Assembly (NCBI GenBank): GCA_009842375.1
Contig: VYFM01000389.1
Span: forward strand, 1 to 9,062
Direction of reading: 5' to 3'
DNA length: 9,062 nucleotides
DNA from: Candidatus Poribacteria bacterium
GTDB taxonomy: Bacteria > Poribacteria > WGA-4E > WGA-3G
Of the stretch, positions 7,760 through 9,062 are shown piece by piece. The notes beneath the pieces are model-generated. The model worked only from the letters and a program-made list of their open reading frames with translations. It searched no databases and had not been told where the DNA came from. The position numbers and the translations under genes were made by a program. How positions within the stretch are numbered: position 1 is the first letter of the stretch; each line of letters opens with the position of its first letter.

Positions 7760-9062
7760 ATGGACATAAAAGCCTGCATCCCAAAGTTTCTGGTTCTTAC
7801 CGTTTTTCTTTTTTTATTCAACTGTTATTTTATATTCTATGCTAAGGCAGAGGATGTATACAGTCTCTTCGGTAAATTGTTCCTTTCCGGTCGCGTTGAA
7901 TATGACTTCACAAACAGACGAAATTTCCTTGCAGACACAGAGGATGAACGAGTACGTCAAGATAGTTTTGATTTTGACAGACTCTTTCGCCGCGGCTTCC
8001 ATAGTGTATTGGTCATAGAGGAAACCGCAGGCAACGTCCAAAATATATTGAGTCTTGGTGAAGTACCAACTACATTCACAAAATTCACATTTGATCAGAT
8101 AGATCTAAATGGTGTCCGTTGGGAAGTGCGATCCGATCATACTGATTGGACAATATTAATGGTACCAGGCACACTCAACCGCCTAAACGGTCAAGAAGGA
8201 CGAACGGTAGGTTCAGGTATCGGTTTACGCGAAGTGACTAAATTCGGCAGATCGCAGTTAGGTATATCATGGTATTTCCGCGAAAAACCTGTCTGGTCGG
8301 TGGATATGGCGACCAATTTCACCAACTATGGTCTAAAAGCAGAAATAGCGGTAACTCCAAAAAGCGCGTTGGAGAAAAGCCTGCCTTCACGTTTTGATGC
8401 AACAACAACCGTGTTTAAAGCATTTCGCACTGTTGGAGCCACACTCTTTCAGGCGGAAGCGTTTCGCGTCGGTCCCAGATTTGATGCTTCGCATGCTGTA
8501 GGGGATAACGATGACCAAGATAGATATTCTGATAATACATACCCTGACCCGCCATCCTTAATTATACCCGGAGATTTGGATAAAAATAATAACGGAACTT
8601 TTGACTATGAGGACGATATACTACTGTTTGATGTGGATGAGGATTTTCTTGATGAAACGGATCGGAACAATAACGGTATTCGGGACCAAGAGGAGAACGA
8701 TCTTGACCCGAATTACGAATTTGATATCGGATTACAAGGATTACGGCTTTTTATGGACCAGAAGATTAGTCAGCAAAAAAGTGTTATCGATTTAAAAGTT
8801 GGATATCAAAGCGAAAAAAATATAAGATTCCGTGATGAACCCTCTTCAAGAAAAGCATTTGCTAATGTGATATATGAAAAAGAACTTCCACATGCATCTT
8901 CTCTTATTTTTGAGAACGAACTAAAATGGGTTAAGGACAATATTCCAGACGAAACGTGGTATTTTGCAAGTTTCTTAGGTAGAGAAGATGAACGTCTTTT
9001 CCGTTCACAACCTGATATTCAGGAGATGATTAGAGATAACGATTTTCAGTTTTTCTATATAG
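7760..9062 (+). CDS. Exported protein with paired EF-hand-like calcium loops, probable outer-membrane/surface protein, 3'-partial
   Basis: The frame is open from the ATG at 7760 to the right edge (434 codons, no stop), so the gene continues outside the window. The start is fixed by an in-frame TAA at 7754-7756 just upstream. A Sec signal peptide is clear: MDIK, a hydrophobic Phe/Leu-rich run at about 10-27 and a likely cut after Ala30 (YAKA|ED). The body has alternating polar and aromatic stretches, such as LFLSGRVEYDF and QLGISWYFREKPVWSVD, that suggest beta strands, perhaps an outer-membrane barrel. Two 12-residue EF-hand-type loops are visible at 274-285 (DKNNNGTFDYED) and 301-312 (DRNNNGIRDQEE), with Asp/Asn at positions 1, 3 and 5, Gly at 6, Asp at 9 and an acid at 12. 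They lie in a strongly acidic region (about 252-322), so calcium binding is likely. I do not recognise the family, and the function is unknown. Protein-coding status is well supported by the signal peptide, unbroken frame and motifs. Confidence 0.82.
   Translation, partial: MDIKACIPKFLVLTVFLFLFNCYFIFYAKAEDVYSLFGKLFLSGRVEYDFTNRRNFLADTEDERVRQDSFDFDRLFRRGFHSVLVIEETAGNVQNILSLGEVPTTFTKFTFDQIDLNGVRWEVRSDHTDWTILMVPGTLNRLNGQEGRTVGSGIGLREVTKFGRSQLGISWYFREKPVWSVDMATNFTNYGLKAEIAVTPKSALEKSLPSRFDATTTVFKAFRTVGATLFQAEAFRVGPRFDASHAVGDNDDQDRYSDNTYPDPPSLIIPGDLDKNNNGTFDYEDDILLFDVDEDFLDETDRNNNGIRDQEENDLDPNYEFDIGLQGLRLFMDQKISQQKSVIDLKVGYQSEKNIRFRDEPSSRKAFANVIYEKELPHASSLIFENELKWVKDNIPDETWYFASFLGREDERLFRSQPDIQEMIRDNDFQFFYI

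Noticed and set aside
7814..8041. 75-codon open frame on the - strand
   Set aside because: It is antisense to the signal-peptide region of the gene starting at 7760; the + strand frame has clear protein features.
8601..8795. 64-codon open frame on the + strand
   Set aside because: It lies in another frame inside the longer EF-hand protein gene and has no motif or ribosome site of its own.

Overview
The window is a stretch of bacterial chromosome, A+T-rich by eye, with four genes all on the + strand. Every one encodes a product that looks exported or surface-attached. Two genes are cut by the window edges, and the fourth runs off the right end without a stop codon. I saw no tRNA, rRNA, CRISPR array, transposase or phage gene. 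From memory of where these families occur, a secreted clan GH-A-like glycosidase with PKD and LamG modules, a secreted PQQ-like propeller and a very large 'two-component regulator propeller' lipoprotein side by side fit Candidatus Poribacteria or a related marine/sponge-associated lineage (Planctomycetes and Bacteroidota are weaker alternatives). The taxonomic guess is inference only.

Layout: (1) positions 1-2003 hold the 3' part of a glycoside-hydrolase-like gene (DUF4038/DUF5060/DUF5605 type), followed by PKD and LamG-like domains. (2) After 22 nt and a good Shine-Dalgarno, 2026-3378 encodes a 450-residue exported PQQ-like beta-propeller. (3) A 91-nt gap carries a sigma70-like promoter (TTGATA-17-CATAAT) and a small inverted repeat. 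Next, 3470-7675 encodes a 1401-residue lipoprotein made almost wholly of 29 tandem Reg_prop-type blades. (4) After an 84-nt gap, 7760 to the window end encodes at least 434 residues of an exported protein with a signal peptide and two canonical EF-hand-like calcium loops. It is probably an outer-membrane or surface protein of unrecognised family.

How they may work together (inference): the glycosidase would cut an extracellular glycan, with PKD/LamG modules presenting or binding it. The two propeller proteins are candidate ligand-binding or scaffold proteins outside the cytoplasm. The giant propeller resembles the sensor half of Bacteroidota hybrid two-component glycan sensors, but with no histidine kinase attached. 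The fourth protein could be the outer-membrane partner. Genes 1 and 2 look co-transcribed; gene 3 seems able to start its own transcript, possibly including gene 4. No transcription terminator is evident in any of the three gaps.
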